Positions 43,441 through 55,415 of a stretch of DNA of 64,000 nt are shown one piece after another. This DNA is from Scoparia ambigualis (Eukaryota > Arthropoda > Insecta > Lepidoptera > Crambidae): positions 16,018,828 to 16,082,827 of the forward strand of contig OY992523.1 of assembly GCA_963921215.1 (NCBI GenBank), given 5' to 3'. Position numbers and translations under genes: made by a program. Each line of letters opens with the position of its first letter. Positions within the stretch are counted from its first letter, which is position 1. Under the pieces are notes generated by a model. The model searched no databases. It worked only from the letters and a program-made list of their open reading frames with translations, and was not told the DNA's origin.

Positions 43441-43880
43441 ACAGTATGTAACCAAAGCACTGTTAATGTAAGTTGTGTTAATAGTCTGGTGGAGTATACC
43501 AAGTCAAAGTACATGCGGAAGGGACGTCAATTTAGATTTACTTATTTTAAACTGAACAAACAAATCATAATTCCCTTATACGACGTTCCTCATTTATTGA
43601 AGGGAATAAGAAATAATTTATTTAATAAAGATTTAGTGTATTTTGATAAAAATCATCATTCATAAAAATTAAATGGGAATATTTTGAGAAGGTGTCTGCC
43701 GCTGCACAAATCATACGGGGAATTCAGGGTCGCACATAATCTGACAGAAGAAAAATTTATAAAGGAGGTGTAAAAAGCAAATCCCTTCACCATTTACTCT
43801 GGCAAAATGCCATCAAAATGTTAAAAACTGTAAAATTTATTACAACAAGGAATTGTGAAGGAAAGATTAGAATAATCGAG
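43441..43880 (+). pseudogene. P-element transposase, central/C-terminal fragment
   Basis: Reads STVCNQSTVNVSCVNSLVEY, IIPLYDVPHLLKGIRNNLFN and, after a stop, LHKSYGEFRVAHNLTEEKF. These are conserved P-element/THAP9 blocks (second catalytic region and GTP-binding-domain start). It is interrupted by the LINE at 43.96 kb. Confidence 0.8.
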
Positions 43881-43957
43881 TCGACTGTACCATCATAAGT
43901 AAATTTTATTAAAACAATAGGTGTAAAAAATGTTTGGAAGATTCTTCATGAAAAAAA

Positions 43958-46900
43958 TGCCCCGTGTGGTGCCGGGTCAGAATTGCACCACCCCCTCCCC
44001 TGTATCTTAGCGGGTGTCGTAAGAGGCGACTAAAGGGATTTTGCTGGTGGGAGAGCTTTGCTCGTCCGGCGCTACCACCATGCGGACTCGTAAAACCGGT
44101 ATTCAAACAAGTGTTCGGTGCTCGACACAGGACGCGTTCCGGGTTCAGAGCCGTAATACCGGAGCTTGGGGAGGTGCGGTGGCGGCAGGGTCAAGGTCCG
44201 GTGAAAGTCTTTGTGGCCGCATTGTTCGGTTGGCTTGGGTCGATTCGCCGGCCAGGGAGACCCGTAGAAACGGTGGTGCCGCTGGCCGCCCGCGGCATAG
44301 TACAGGAGCCCAACTAGGGCTAACCACCCTAGGAGGCTGCTCCACCAGCTCGCGCATAATCCCGAAGTGGCTCGTCGTGCCGGTTGGTGACTGGATTGGT
44401 GGGACCCGGCGACTACTCTCGGGGGGGTACGGGGGACCTTCCGTCCGGCGGGTCGATTAACGTCTTACCGAACAACTACATGCACCAGTTCATGTTAGTC
44501 TCCCACACTATAGTCTTTTCCCCCTTGCCGCCACAGCATCTCATTTTACTCATGCCCCCATCCAACCACCATGTCAGTGTCTAAAAACAATGCAGGTCAG
44601 ACAGCGGCACCCCACTTCCCCACCACCAAGTCGCTTTTTGAGGTGGAGTTCACTAACATCCGTGGACTCCATTCAAACCTCAACGCCGTCCACCAACACC
44701 TTGAGACGGCCCGGCCTGCATTGCTCTTTCTGACGGAGACACAGATCCGCCGTCCTGCCGACATTGCATATCTGCACTACCCCGGCTACGTGCTCGAGGA
44801 ATGCTTCCTCGCGAAAGCCGGAGTATGCCTTTTCGTCAGGACGGACGTTTGCTGTCGACGTTTGCGCTGCTTGTCCTCCTTCTCCATCCTATGGGTACAC
44901 GTGAATCTTGGTTCCGAGAGCCATGTCTACGCTTGCCTGTACCGTTCCCACTCCGGAGACCACGAGACAACTCGGTTATTCGACTACCTGAGCCAAGCAG
45001 TTGACGACGTACAGGAGCGGTTTCCGTCTGCCGATGTGGTACTTTTGGGAGATTTTAATGCCCACCATGAGACCTGGTTGGGCTCTTCCAAAACAGATCA
45101 CGCAGGCCGAACTGCCCACGCATTCGCTCTCACGCATGATCTGACTAAACTGGTTCTCCAGCCCACCAGGATTCCAGATATATCGGGTCAAGCGCCTTCC
45201 CTGCTAGACTTACTGGTGACGAGTCGACCAGCCGGGTACAGAGTGTCGATAAGTGCTCCGTTGGGCACTTCTGACCATTGCCTGGTTGGTGCCACCGTAC
45301 TGCGCCGTAAAAGCTCTCCCTCAGTGGAGTCTAAACGGCGTTTATGGCACTACTCGTCGGCAGATTGGGATGGTATGCGCGACTATTTTGCGTCCATCCC
45401 GTGGGGCCAGCGCTGCTTTGTGGGTAGGGACCCATCGGAGAGTGCCTCTGCTGTCGCTGACGAGATCATGTTGGGAATGGAATATTACATTCCCTACACT
45501 GATGCCGTCAGCGGAAGTAAGGCGCGCCGGCTCAATCGCGAATGCGCCAAAGCTGTTGAACTTAAACAGGCGGCGTATCGCGCTTGGACCAAGGCTCGCA
45601 CGCTCAACGATCGTAACATCTCTTCCCTCAAGGTAGTCTTCAACAAGGCTACCAAAGTCTGCAAGAGAGCTCTCGAGAGAGCGAATGCCCAGCCCCTTGC
45701 TCGCGTTGGCCAAGAGCTGTTGTCGCAACCAACGGGTAGCCAAAGTTATTGGCGACTGGCCAAAGCGGTGCAAGCCAACTTTTGCGCGCCTTCTCTGCCC
45801 CCATTGCGGTACCCTGATGGCTCGTTGGCCCATCGGCCGCTAGACAAGGCTAACCTCTTAGCGAATGTCTTTGCGGCGAATTCGCGTATCGATGACTGCG
45901 GCGCGGAACCACCTACCATCCCTCACTGTGGTTCCACAATGCCTGACGTCCAAATCAGACAACGTGACGTCCGTGCCGTGCTGCAGTTACTTGATGTGCG
46001 GAAGGCTAGCGGTCCTGACGGTATACCGGCAGTCGTCCTTAAAAAATGTGCTCCCGAGTTGTCTCCAGTACTGACACGCTTATACCACCTCTCGTACTCT
46101 ACTGGAATTGTGCCGGAGGCTTGGAGAAGGGCGAACGTCCAGCCGGTCTCCAAAAAAGGGGATAGGTCTGACCCAGCCAACTATCGACCTATTGCTGTCA
46201 CCTCTGTCCTTTGCAAGGTTTTTGAGCGAATCATAAACAGACAACTCATTCGCTACCTAGAAGATCACTCCCTGATTCATGATCGACAATACGGGTTCAG
46301 ACCGAAACGATCAACGGGTGATCTCCTGGCGTTCATAACACACCTGTGGGGTGAAGCAATGGATAAGCATGGAGAAGCACTGGCTGTTAGCCTGGACATC
46401 TCCAAGGCTTTCGATCGAGTTTGGCATCGTTCGCTTCTCTCCAAGCTTTCGTCATACGGCTTGCCACCGCGCCTATGCGATTGGGTCGCCGGGTTCCTGC
46501 ATGAGCGCAGCATTCGCGTACTCTGCGAAAGCAGTGCCTCACAGTCTCTGCAGGTGAACGCCGGAGTGCCGCAGGGTTCTATAATATCGCCCACGCTGTT
46601 CCTTCTGCATATCAATGATATGTTATCCTTGGGTAACATTCATTGCTATGCAGACGACAGTACAGTACATCGGCGTTATTTGGGTCACCCTGCAGCATAG
46701 CAGGCCGATGTAGTGGAGTCGAGACGGAAGATTGTCATTGAGCTGGACGAGGAGTTAGACCGCATTTATAAATGGGGCTCTGATAACCTGGTCCAGTTCA
46801 ATGCCAAAAATCACAGGTCTGCGCTGTCACGGCTAAAAAGTCCGCATTTCTCCCCCAACCCTCCTTCCAGAGCAACCTATTACCCATCCAGACTGGTCTC

Positions 46901-47612
46901 AGTCTCTTAGGTATGGACATACACAGCGACCTCAACCCGAAGAGCTATATTGAGAGCATTATAACCACAGCTTCACGTAAACTCGGAATCCTGAACAAGG
47001 TGAAGCGGTTCTTCACGCCGGAGCAACGTTGTCTTTTGTATAAGACTCAGGTGCGCTCCTGCGTGGAGTATTGCTCTCATCTTTGGGACGGATCCGCCAA
47101 GTACTTGCTCGAAGCTCTTGACAGGTTGCAAAGACGTGCTGTCCGTATTATCGGTAACGATGACGTTACGACCAGTCTGGAGCCGTTACAGCTACGTAGG
47201 GACATTGCTTCCCTTAGTGCTTTTTACCGCCTTTACCACGGTGAATGCTCTGAGAAGCTCTTTGACCTCATCCCTCCCTCTCCTTTCCTTTCCAGATCGA
47301 CGCGTGCAGGTCTTAGAAGCCACCCTCTTACCGTGCTGACCATCAAGACACGTACCAAAAAGTTCGGACAATCGTTCTTTTGCCGAACTGCCCGTATGTG
47401 GAATGCGCTTCCCGCACACGTGTTTCCTTCCTCTTTCTCTCCCGGGTTATTTAAGCGGGGCGTGAAAAAGCATTTATGCAAGGCCATAGTGAGAGCGTTC
47501 GGCATAGCGTGGTAGCGCTGTGACGAACGCTTTCACTTCTTGGGCTTCACTGGCTGCTTTTCATCAGGCAGAGTGAAGCCACTATGGCGTGCCACAATAA
47601 AAAAAAAAATAC
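43958..47612 (+). mobile_element. LINE A, full-length non-LTR retrotransposon inserted in the P element
   Basis: About 610 bp of GC-rich 5' UTR with GGTGTCGTAAGAGGCGACTA, one ORF2-type frame, and a 3' UTR with hairpin GGCTTCACT/AGTGAAGCC (47543-47551, 47572-47580) and a poly-A at 47601-47611. P-element coding sequence continues on both sides. It is related to, but distinct from, the LINE at 59.7 kb. No separate ORF1 was identified. Confidence 0.88.
44571..47515 (+). pseudogene. LINE A endonuclease/reverse transcriptase
   Basis: EEP endonuclease: FTNIRGLHSN, FLTETQIRRP, YRSHSGDH, GDFNAHHETW and SDHCLV. RT: KKGDRSDPANYRPIAVTS, YGFRPKRSTGDLLAF, SLDISKAFDRVWHRSL, AGVPQGSIISPTLFLLHIND and the catalytic CYADDS. 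The C-terminal domain ends KKHLCKAIVRAFGIAW. Open from 44571 except TAG at 46698-46700 and one frameshift near 46808, so recently active. The first ATG at 44571 is preceded by no conserved sequence and is accepted as start. Confidence 0.93.
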
Positions 47613-47820
47613 TCTTGATAATTTATTAACGCGTAACTTGAACCAGGACCCAGTCGATAACTTTTTCGGGAATATTAGGAGCTATGGCGTAAGGAATGTA
47701 GCGCCAAATTGTGTTGCAATTGAAGGAGCATATAAATTTTTGTTGCTAAATAATTACAATACGCCACATTCCATACAGGCTAACTGTGAGGAAGACAACA
47801 ACGATGTCTTCAATCTTTAG
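47584..47820 (+). pseudogene. P-element transposase, C-terminal fragment
   Basis: LDNLLTRNLNQDPVDNFFGN and IRSYGVRNVAPNC are the conserved C-terminal block of P/THAP9 transposases carrying a catalytic residue region. TAG at 47820. The first few codons are the LINE A tail, so the fusion is accidental. Confidence 0.8.
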
Positions 47821-47989
47821 ATTTCTTCCTTACAGAAAGGCCTACTCCGGAAATTCCGGAACAAAGAAATTATGTGTCAGCGTGTTATAATCGATAAAGG
47901 ACAGAGAAATTATGTGTGTGGCTGGGTCCTTACTAAATGTTATAAATATATTAAGTCTTGTCAGATATGTAAGCGAGAATTAAGTTCTG

Positions 47990-48745
47990 TAGATTGTTTA
48001 TTGTAAATTCAGGGCCCTGTCTGCCTTTGCTAATCTACAATAAAGGTTCGCAATAATTGAAAAATAGTTACCTGTAATCATTGATGTTAAACTGTCGGGT
48101 TTCCAAAAACATCAATAATTGTAGTTTGATTGAATTGAAATCCATTGTTTCTTCATCATAGACACACTTTTGTTGCGTTTTCAATAAATACACCCTTGGA
48201 AATCCGTTTTGGCAAGAATTTTCATTAGATTTGAATAAATTAAGATAATTTCTGACTGTGTGTTTACGTTTTGTATTTGACATAATGCCAAAGACGAAAT
48301 GACAGCCACCGTAGCGACAGCTAGCGGTGGCGGAGCGAAGTTGCTGTCAGCTTTTCACCTCACATAAAAACTTAAGTTAAATAGTAGCCGAAACAGTTCG
48401 GATTATAAGCTACTAAATGAACTATTATTTATAATATATGCTTTCGGTAATTAAATTAAATTCAAACATGACAGGAACTAAAACATTTTTATTATAGATA
48501 GAATGTGAGAGCGTCGCGTAAAATGGAATTCAGGTGTTGCCAGAATGAATACTGTAAATTGAGCAAAAACCTATTAAACAACGGATTTCACATAGCTAAA
48601 CATTATTTGTTTTTGTTATAATGCATGGAGTTTGATTGTTGACAGATTCTTTTATTTCCAGGACCATCTGGGAAAACGTCCTATTTGACGTTTTGGTTTT
48701 TCTTAACTTTATTTTCGTCACTTAGGGCTCATAATATTACCACTA
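47990..48745 (-). repeat. Right long inverted repeat of the P-element relative
   Basis: Inverted partner of 39340-40180. The best matched core is 48000-48480. It keeps an open copy of the N-terminal exon. Confidence 0.75.
48072..48283 (-). CDS. P-element N-terminal exon, open right copy
   Basis: 71-residue frame from ATG 48283 (MSNTKRKHTVRNYLNLFKSN) to the donor CAG|GTAACT at 48072. Basic N-terminus, Cys/Phe residues in the middle, no complete THAP zinc site seen. In this orientation it cannot splice to the transposase body, which is on +. It would have to be the left copy that served the gene. Confidence 0.55.
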
Positions 48746-48916
48746 TTAGAAGAAATTTTCAAAAACGGCCTTCTATGTTTGACACATCTAGCGAAGCGTG
48801 ACCGGAGGAAATGTTGCCATTCTTTGGAGGTTATTGACGCTGATAGATCATTTTCACGAGGTAGGAGTTTATTGAGAAATGATATCAGGGAAGTAAAAAG
48901 TTTTTGTTAGAGAGAG

Positions 48917-49304
48917 TGTTGTGGTCTACAGTGATTTAATTAATTACAGAGATCCGTGCTCGTATCCGATCCGTGAAATTAATTTGAAATTGACCCGTCG
49001 GGGCAATTTCGACTGATAGTTTTTTTTTGTTATTTTCGGCTTAATAAATTAAAATTGAGTAATGTAAATGATTACAATCTAATTTAATATAAGGAAAAAC
49101 TCTTTAAAAAATATAAATGAATTAAAATTTATAATTTTATTTTATTATTATGCAACGAAATTTAGGGTGACTTAAGTGTGTTCGTTGACAATATACTGCC
49201 TAGCTGTTGAACATTTTATGGTTTTATTTTACAACAACCCACTGAAGCTTGCGGTTGGGATTTTCTTCTTTTTCCCCAAAAGGGACAAAATCTCAAATGT
49301 AACA
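48917..49304 (+). repeat. Gypsy solo LTR
   Basis: 388 bp from TGTTGTGG to GTAACA, flanked by AGAG at 48913-48916 and 49305-49308. Homologous, inverted, to the LTR at 38145. No primer-binding site follows, so it is a recombination remnant. Confidence 0.85.
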
Positions 49305-49781
49305 AGAGGTAAGTGACAATAACTCATTAAAAAAGGCAAAAGAGTACAATAAAATAAAAAATGGCTTTGTTATCCAAGTAAAAAAGTCGAAAAGATCTTT
49401 AACGAAATTCAAAATATTACATGTACACAAAATATAACTTAAAATGTAATATTAAGCGATATTAAACGATTTCTCTAACAAACTACATATTGGCTGTGGT
49501 ATTTGGACTTGAGTTTATTGCCTGTGTTAACGGATCTGTTGTAAAATGGCATCGCTTTGTGTATTAACTGCGGTATCTGTGTAAACCTGTTGAAACGTCA
49601 TCTGGCTTTGCAACAGTATACAAGACTACAAGAGATAAAAATAAAAAAGATTTGCCTCCTTTTAAAATCTTAATTAATAAACGTTAGCCTTTATAATCGT
49701 GAATAAACGTTTTAATAACATAATAATTAATTAGGTACCTAATTTACATTTTTTATTAATAGTGTGTATTATGTGTTTCAG

Positions 49782-52168
49782 TTAGCAGAAACTGATTATG
49801 TTTGCACTGCCTGTCGTGGAAGAGTTAATCAGAATTTGTTTGATGATGGCGAAGCTAGCACATCTCGACCATCTCACGTTGGTCATACAATAGTTTGAAT
49901 TTTATGTGGGAAATCACTGTTGAAACGGCAGAATGATGCTATTTTAAGAAGTTATAGATTACCCATACAACTACCAATTGCAAGATTTGTTTCTGACCTA
50001 GTACAACCACGTCAGGTAATAAATATTTGATTTCAATGAAAAGAATATTAAATAAACGAAGGTTTGTAACTTATATAAAAATACCTATAAATTGATGCTA
50101 ACTTCTTTTTGGGGTATCTGTTCAATAGGCTATTTTTGGTTTTTCCTTTACTTTGTTTACATTCACAGCGAGCAACATGATTTTTAAAACATTTAATTAA
50201 GCAGTATTTTAGGTCATAGTCAACAAATTAAACTAATAGATCATGTTTAAAAGTTAACCTAAGTATTTTTTTTCAGTTGACTTCAACCTGTCACTAAAGC
50301 CATCTTTGTTGGTTGAAAATGAAAAAATCTGCAACTAAGGAACAACAGAGACATAGCTCATATTCTGTGGAAAGCAATGTCCCTGTCATTGTCCCTGCTC
50401 CGACAAATGATGATGAACCTTCCACCCAGACACTGAATGAGATGGTCCTACTTCGGCGTTAAGTGAGGAACAGTTCACCCTTACTGTGAGTCATGACCAG
50501 GCCACTCAGTCTGAGAATGAACTTTTAACTTTAAGAGACCAAGGAGAACAGTCCATACCAACTGTGGGCGGATCATCAATGCGGACATCTACAGCCACTG
50601 AACAAAAAAATAGCATAGAATTTAATAATTATAAACGTGCAGCTAATACAGCCTGTCATTGCGTTTTTCTAGAATGCACTTATAGTAGTACCCTACATAG
50701 AATCTCTGATTCTTTACGTTCTCAAGTATTATGTGATCATAAGTTTTATCTTCCATGTTGTGTGCGTGTTTGTGAGATCACTTGAGAAATAATCTTTGGG
50801 GGTATTCTATTTGGAATTGTTTCGCGACCGCCGCCCGTTTTATGATCCTTGACTTATTAATTAAGTTAAGAACGGGTGACTCAGATAATCGAATCTCTAA
50901 TCTTATGAAAATAGCACGTCGCACACTAGAGCGTTTAATGGATAAATTACGGAAGATTTTATTAATGTATTTTGTTCATGATAATGTAGTTATTGGAAAT
51001 ATAAACAGACAGCAATTGTTATCAAAAAATAGAATAAGTCCAAATGGTGTTTTTGACAATGAAAATAATACAAAGGCAATTATAATTTGCGATGGTACTT
51101 ATATTTATATAAATAAAAGTGCGAATTATCAATCCCAGAAAGACACCTATTCCTTACATAAGTATCGTAATCTCATAAAGCCATTTATGATTGTATCTTG
51201 CGATGGTTATATAATAGATTGCTTTGGCCCATATAAGATGCAGACATAATGACTTCTCTTTTTAGATACCCTTCATCGGACCTTCGTCAGTATTTTTAAG
51301 AATATGATGTTTTTATCTTGGACAGAGGATTCAGAGATAGTATTTAATTGTTAGAAGAGTGTAATAATGTGCATATGCCAGAGTCGCTTTTGAAAGAAGA
51401 GCATTAATTGTCCACTGCACAAGCAAACAAAAATAGATGCATTACAATTTGTCGTTGGGTGGTTGAGGTAGTGAACGCTTATTTCAAAAGAGATTTTAAA
51501 CTGTTCCGACAAGAATACTTAAACCGTTCATTAGCTCATATGATGCAAGACTTCCAAATAGTCGCAATCATCTTAAATAAGTTTACACTCAAAATAGGAA
51601 TAGATCAGAAGCTACAGAAACTGATTGTACAAATTATTAATGAAAGAAAATACCTTAATAATAATTTAGCTGATATTGTAGAAAGAAATAATTTAAATCG
51701 ACCCTCTTTTAACTTTAGAGGTATTACAGCAGTGTTTCCACGAATGAGTTATAACGATTTATTCATATTCGCCTTGGGAACGTATCAAATCAAGCAATCC
51801 CGATCGTATTACGGTGAGCACATAGGTTTCCACGGCAAATACCGAATAGAAGTTTGTCGTGAGGTGAATATAGATCTGTCCGAATTGCAATTGAGCACTC
51901 GTGAAGTGAGTTTAATAAGAGGTAAAATAAAATCCAGACATGTTGGAAAGCGACAATATTTTGTTTATTTATTAATTGATTGCAACATGTCTGGAAAGCA
52001 AGGAATTCTTGAATATTGTTGCAACTGTTTAGTCGGCCGCCGCACAGTAGGCTGCCGCATATTATGACTGTGGTGTGGTATCTTGGTTGGGCTAGGCATA
52101 ACGTAAATATAAATCCACCAGCTGAATTCTTAGACGACATTGTTATAAGAGATGATTTTGAACAATAA
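49782..52168 (+). pseudogene. DDE_Tnp_4-type transposase with C-terminal SWIM zinc finger
   Basis: Exon 49782-50015 has consensus splice sites and a CTAC zinc-ribbon half; the second half has TGA where a Cys codon is expected (before ILCGKS). The next exon starts at 50277. The body has ARRTLERLMDKLRKILLMYF and IICDGTYIYINKS (first Asp). After frameshifts, DVFILDRGFRD (second Asp) and ICRWVVEVVNAYFKRDFKLF (Glu) follow. It ends in a SWIM finger (CCNCLVGRRTVGC, then HIMTVVWYLGWA in the next frame) and TAA at 52168. A second, poorer copy lies at 16.9 kb. Confidence 0.75.
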
Positions 52169-52480
52169 AAAATATATTATGTAAAAACAGTTTATTAATA
52201 CTTAATTCCTATAAAGACCTATACCTACCATTATAATTGATAGAGGTACGTAGGTACCTACTTATTTTTATTTAAGAACCACTTTTACCACTATCGAGCA
52301 AAATTTATCCAGAGGATATAAACCAGTCCATTGCTTTCTTTTCTTTTTACATAGACCTAACTACCTCATTGAGAACTTTTTCTCAATAGTGGCGAAAAAG
52401 GGTACCTTTAAGCTAAAAGTTGAGTTTCAAGGTTTCGAGTTTCACCGGTTGAGTTTCAAGTAATAATAAATAAAACAATC

Positions 52481-53941
52481 ATGGATTTGGAAGAACGGAA
52501 TGCCACTGTGGCTGAAATAAATACGGGTACACGCAAAAGAATTCGACGTAACAGACGTGCTGCAGTTTTACGTGAAACAAGGTATACCTAAACACTTTTG
52601 ACTTGTAAAACTTGTAGAATATTTTAAAACTTTTGTGACAATAACAACAAAAACCGTTGTCTTTGTTATTGTCACTTTGTATCAGAACAAGTTAAAAATT
52701 TGAATTTTTAAATAAATGTTTTTTTAGATATGATGAAACTGATCCCCTGCTATTAAATGAAGCTGTTGAGCCTTGCAACCATTGTGAGAAATCAAAATTC
52801 TTCTGCAAGAAAATAAATTTGAATGCCATTGTTCGACACAGACAACGCTTTTATCAGTATAAGACCAAAGTTCAACAAGATGTATTTCTGAAAAGGTTTA
52901 TAGCACCGTATGAACCGGAAAGAAGAAAAAGTAGCGGAACCCAGAGGAAAAAAATGGCTGTGAGTGTGACATAATATTTGAATAAGAAAAAAAGAAGAGA
53001 TTTCAAGCAAAAGTTTTTTCATGAAAGTGTTTTCGGTTAAAAAAGACCGGTTGGCTTCCATTGCAAAAACAGTGTTTGACAGTAAAATACCCAAAGAAAA
53101 CAAAGGAGGCGCTCGAATAAAAGCACAAAGCGAAACGAAAAAAGAAAAATAAGAGAGTTTATAAGACAGTTGCCTGCAACAGAGAGCCATTACAATCGTA
53201 ATAAATCGAAAAGGAGCTATTTATCATGTGAGTTGAATATTACCAAACTGCGAAAGATGTACAATAATTCCGTAACTCCAGATTTAATAATTAAAAAAAC
53301 GATGTTTTGGGAAATATTCACTAGGATTTCAATCTCGGTTTTCGGTCACCTGCTTCAGATTCTTGCAGTACTTGCAAGTGACATGGATAAATAGAAAATA
53401 CTGATTGTTGGAAAACGCGTGCATAAACTCAGAGCCCAGTACTTTTTCAAGCTTGGCAAAATGAACGACCCAGATTCTCTTACATTATACTTTGACCTAC
53501 AACAGGTCCAACTTCTGCCGCGCACACCAATACAAAATGCATTTTACGCACGGCAAATAAGCTTTTACAACTTTTGCATCGTGCCGATGGATTCGAAAAA
53601 TCCAAAGTTCTATCAATGGTCAGAAGACATTTCTGGCAAAGGTTCTGTTGAGGTGGGTTCAGCGCTTCTGCACTACCTCAACGAGCTGGAGCTGGCTGGT
53701 ATATCTAAACTCAGATTGTTCTGTGACGGGACAAAACAAAAACTCTCATATTGTTCACACCTTATTCTGGCTTGTAAATAAATCCCCAGAAAATTTACAA
53801 GAAATTCAACTGACGTTTGGTGGTGAAATTAAAAAACAAGGTGACGACTGGAAAACAATGGACATAAAATCATTAGAAGAATATTACAAGAAAGTCGAAG
53901 GATTGAGAGATATAAAGAGAATAGTGTTAAAGAAACATTAA
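52481..53941 (+). pseudogene. Uncharacterised putative transposase family, copy 2
   Basis: Exon 1 is 52481-52581 (MDLEERNATVAEINTGTRKR) with a GT donor; exon 2 starts at 52728 after TTTTTAG (YDETDPLLLNEAVEPCNHCE). Further blocks in shifted frames are KENKGGARI, REFIRQLPATESHYNRNKSK, LNITKLRKMYN, YFDLQQVQLLPRTP, AFYARQISFYNFC and LRLFCDG. It is basic at the start, Cys-rich next, then carries an RNase-H-like pattern with candidate aspartates in YFDLQ and LFCDG. Broken by at least three lesions. Confidence 0.6.
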
Positions 53942-53999
53942 GTTTCAAAAAAAACAGGCAGAAAAATGTATTTGATCAACACCTACAAACAATTTAGGA

Positions 54000-55015
54000 A
54001 CGAATCAGATGAAAAGAAAAGTATAAGCCATTATGTCTGCTAAAAAGAGGAAAACAGCACCCAACAGAACTCACAAACAAAAACAACTTTAAAGTTCTGA
54101 GTGCAGCTAAAAAACAATTTGTTAATAATTTAATTTAAAAAAAAAATCCGTTGATGATTGGTGTATTAATGAAGAATTTAAATGGTATAAAGAATTAGTA
54201 CAAAATAACAGCTATCCTGAGCACGTATCTGATGATGAAGAAATTATCTGCGACTGCAATGAAGAAGAATTAAGCAATGTTTTAGTATAAGAATTTAAAA
54301 TTTTCAATAATAAAACTGCATTATAATGATTAAATAAAATAACCATGAATTTTAATAACTTTACCCATCCAAAATACAAAAAACTTATAATCGGAAAAAG
54401 TAATAATTGGTAATTACAGAAGTACCGGCACAAAAACCGATAATTACAAAATAGCCGTTCAAATCCTGATAATAACATTATGGTCGGACCAAATCCCGAT
54501 AATTACAAATTTAAAACTAATATTGTAGGAATACTATCAACACTAGATTTTTTTAATATTACCCTATTTGAAAGCCTTTACTACAAGCCAAAATAACGTT
54601 AAATTAGTTTAACAAACAACATTATCATTCCTACGTAAATCATTCTTTTGTATTTCCTGTAAAAATACGAAAAGTGGATTTATCGGCTTTTGTACCGGAG
54701 CTCCTTAAATGTGTTTAAAACAATTTTTTTTGAAAACTGAAAATACTTTCACTATCTTTAACATTCTCCTTCAAAACAGATTAGCTACAGTGGGAGAGGA
54801 AATCAAGGCTTTTGTGGTTGAAACTGGAATGTCAGTAAAAAACCTTTTAAATGCTGCAGCAACATCAGCATCAAAAGTCAATGTTTTATTATCAAAATTT
54901 AAATTTTACTTATTATTACGACTTTTGACCTTTCCGGTTTCACTGTTTATAATATTCCATGTCATTTTTATTTTGTTATTACTCTTCTTAATCTTAGAAC
55001 TCAAATAGTTTTGTA
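54000..55015. other. AT-rich non-coding stretch
   Basis: No supported gene. CCGATAATTACAAA is repeated around 54439-54510. A frame at 54709-55008 has no recognisable domain. Confidence 0.4.
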
Positions 55016-55415
55016 CGCGCCCTGAGCGCGACGTCTCATTCTAGGCGTATTTAAATACGCCTAGCGCCACCTAGCGAGGTGTCGCGAAGTTGGCGCGCGT
55101 CAGGTGAAGGAACGACGCGGCCGGCGAGTGAGTCAGTCTGTCTGCTAGCGACCGCGAGACGCCCACAGATATACGCGCCCTGATATTGCCGTGGACTGCT
55201 CATATATATAATGACTCTGTGACCTTATTGATAGTGACTCTGTGAAGATAGTGCCTGTGATTAGGTGAAAGAACTGTGTGCTGTGACGCGACCATCAAAT
55301 CGCCTAAATCGCCGCCCGCCAGCTCGCCTCCCGTCTCCTGCCTCATCATCCCAGGTAAGCCTTCGACCTATCCACCTTCTTTACTCTGCCTTTCTTTACT
55401 CTACTGTATTTAGCG
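55016..55415 (+). promoter_or_regulatory. GC-rich leader, possible BEL/Pao LTR, with 24-nt palindrome
   Basis: Immediately 5' of a BEL-type gag. It contains the perfect palindrome CTAGGCGTATTT/AAATACGCCTAG (55041-55064), whose centre is TATA-like. The LTR identity is inferred from position only; no second LTR was found. Confidence 0.35.

Noticed and set aside
45342..45833. 163-residue antisense ORF inside LINE A
   Set aside because: Shadow of the RT/endonuclease frame, with no domain content.
38145..49304. Inverted LTR pair as the ends of one giant element
   Set aside because: The left LTR has gypsy leader and primer site beside it, while the right one has its own AGAG duplication and no internal sequence, so they are separate insertions around the P element.
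52792..53190. 132-residue ORF on -
   Set aside because: Antisense to the exon 2 region of the uncharacterised family copy; hydrophobic composition arises from A/T-rich complement.
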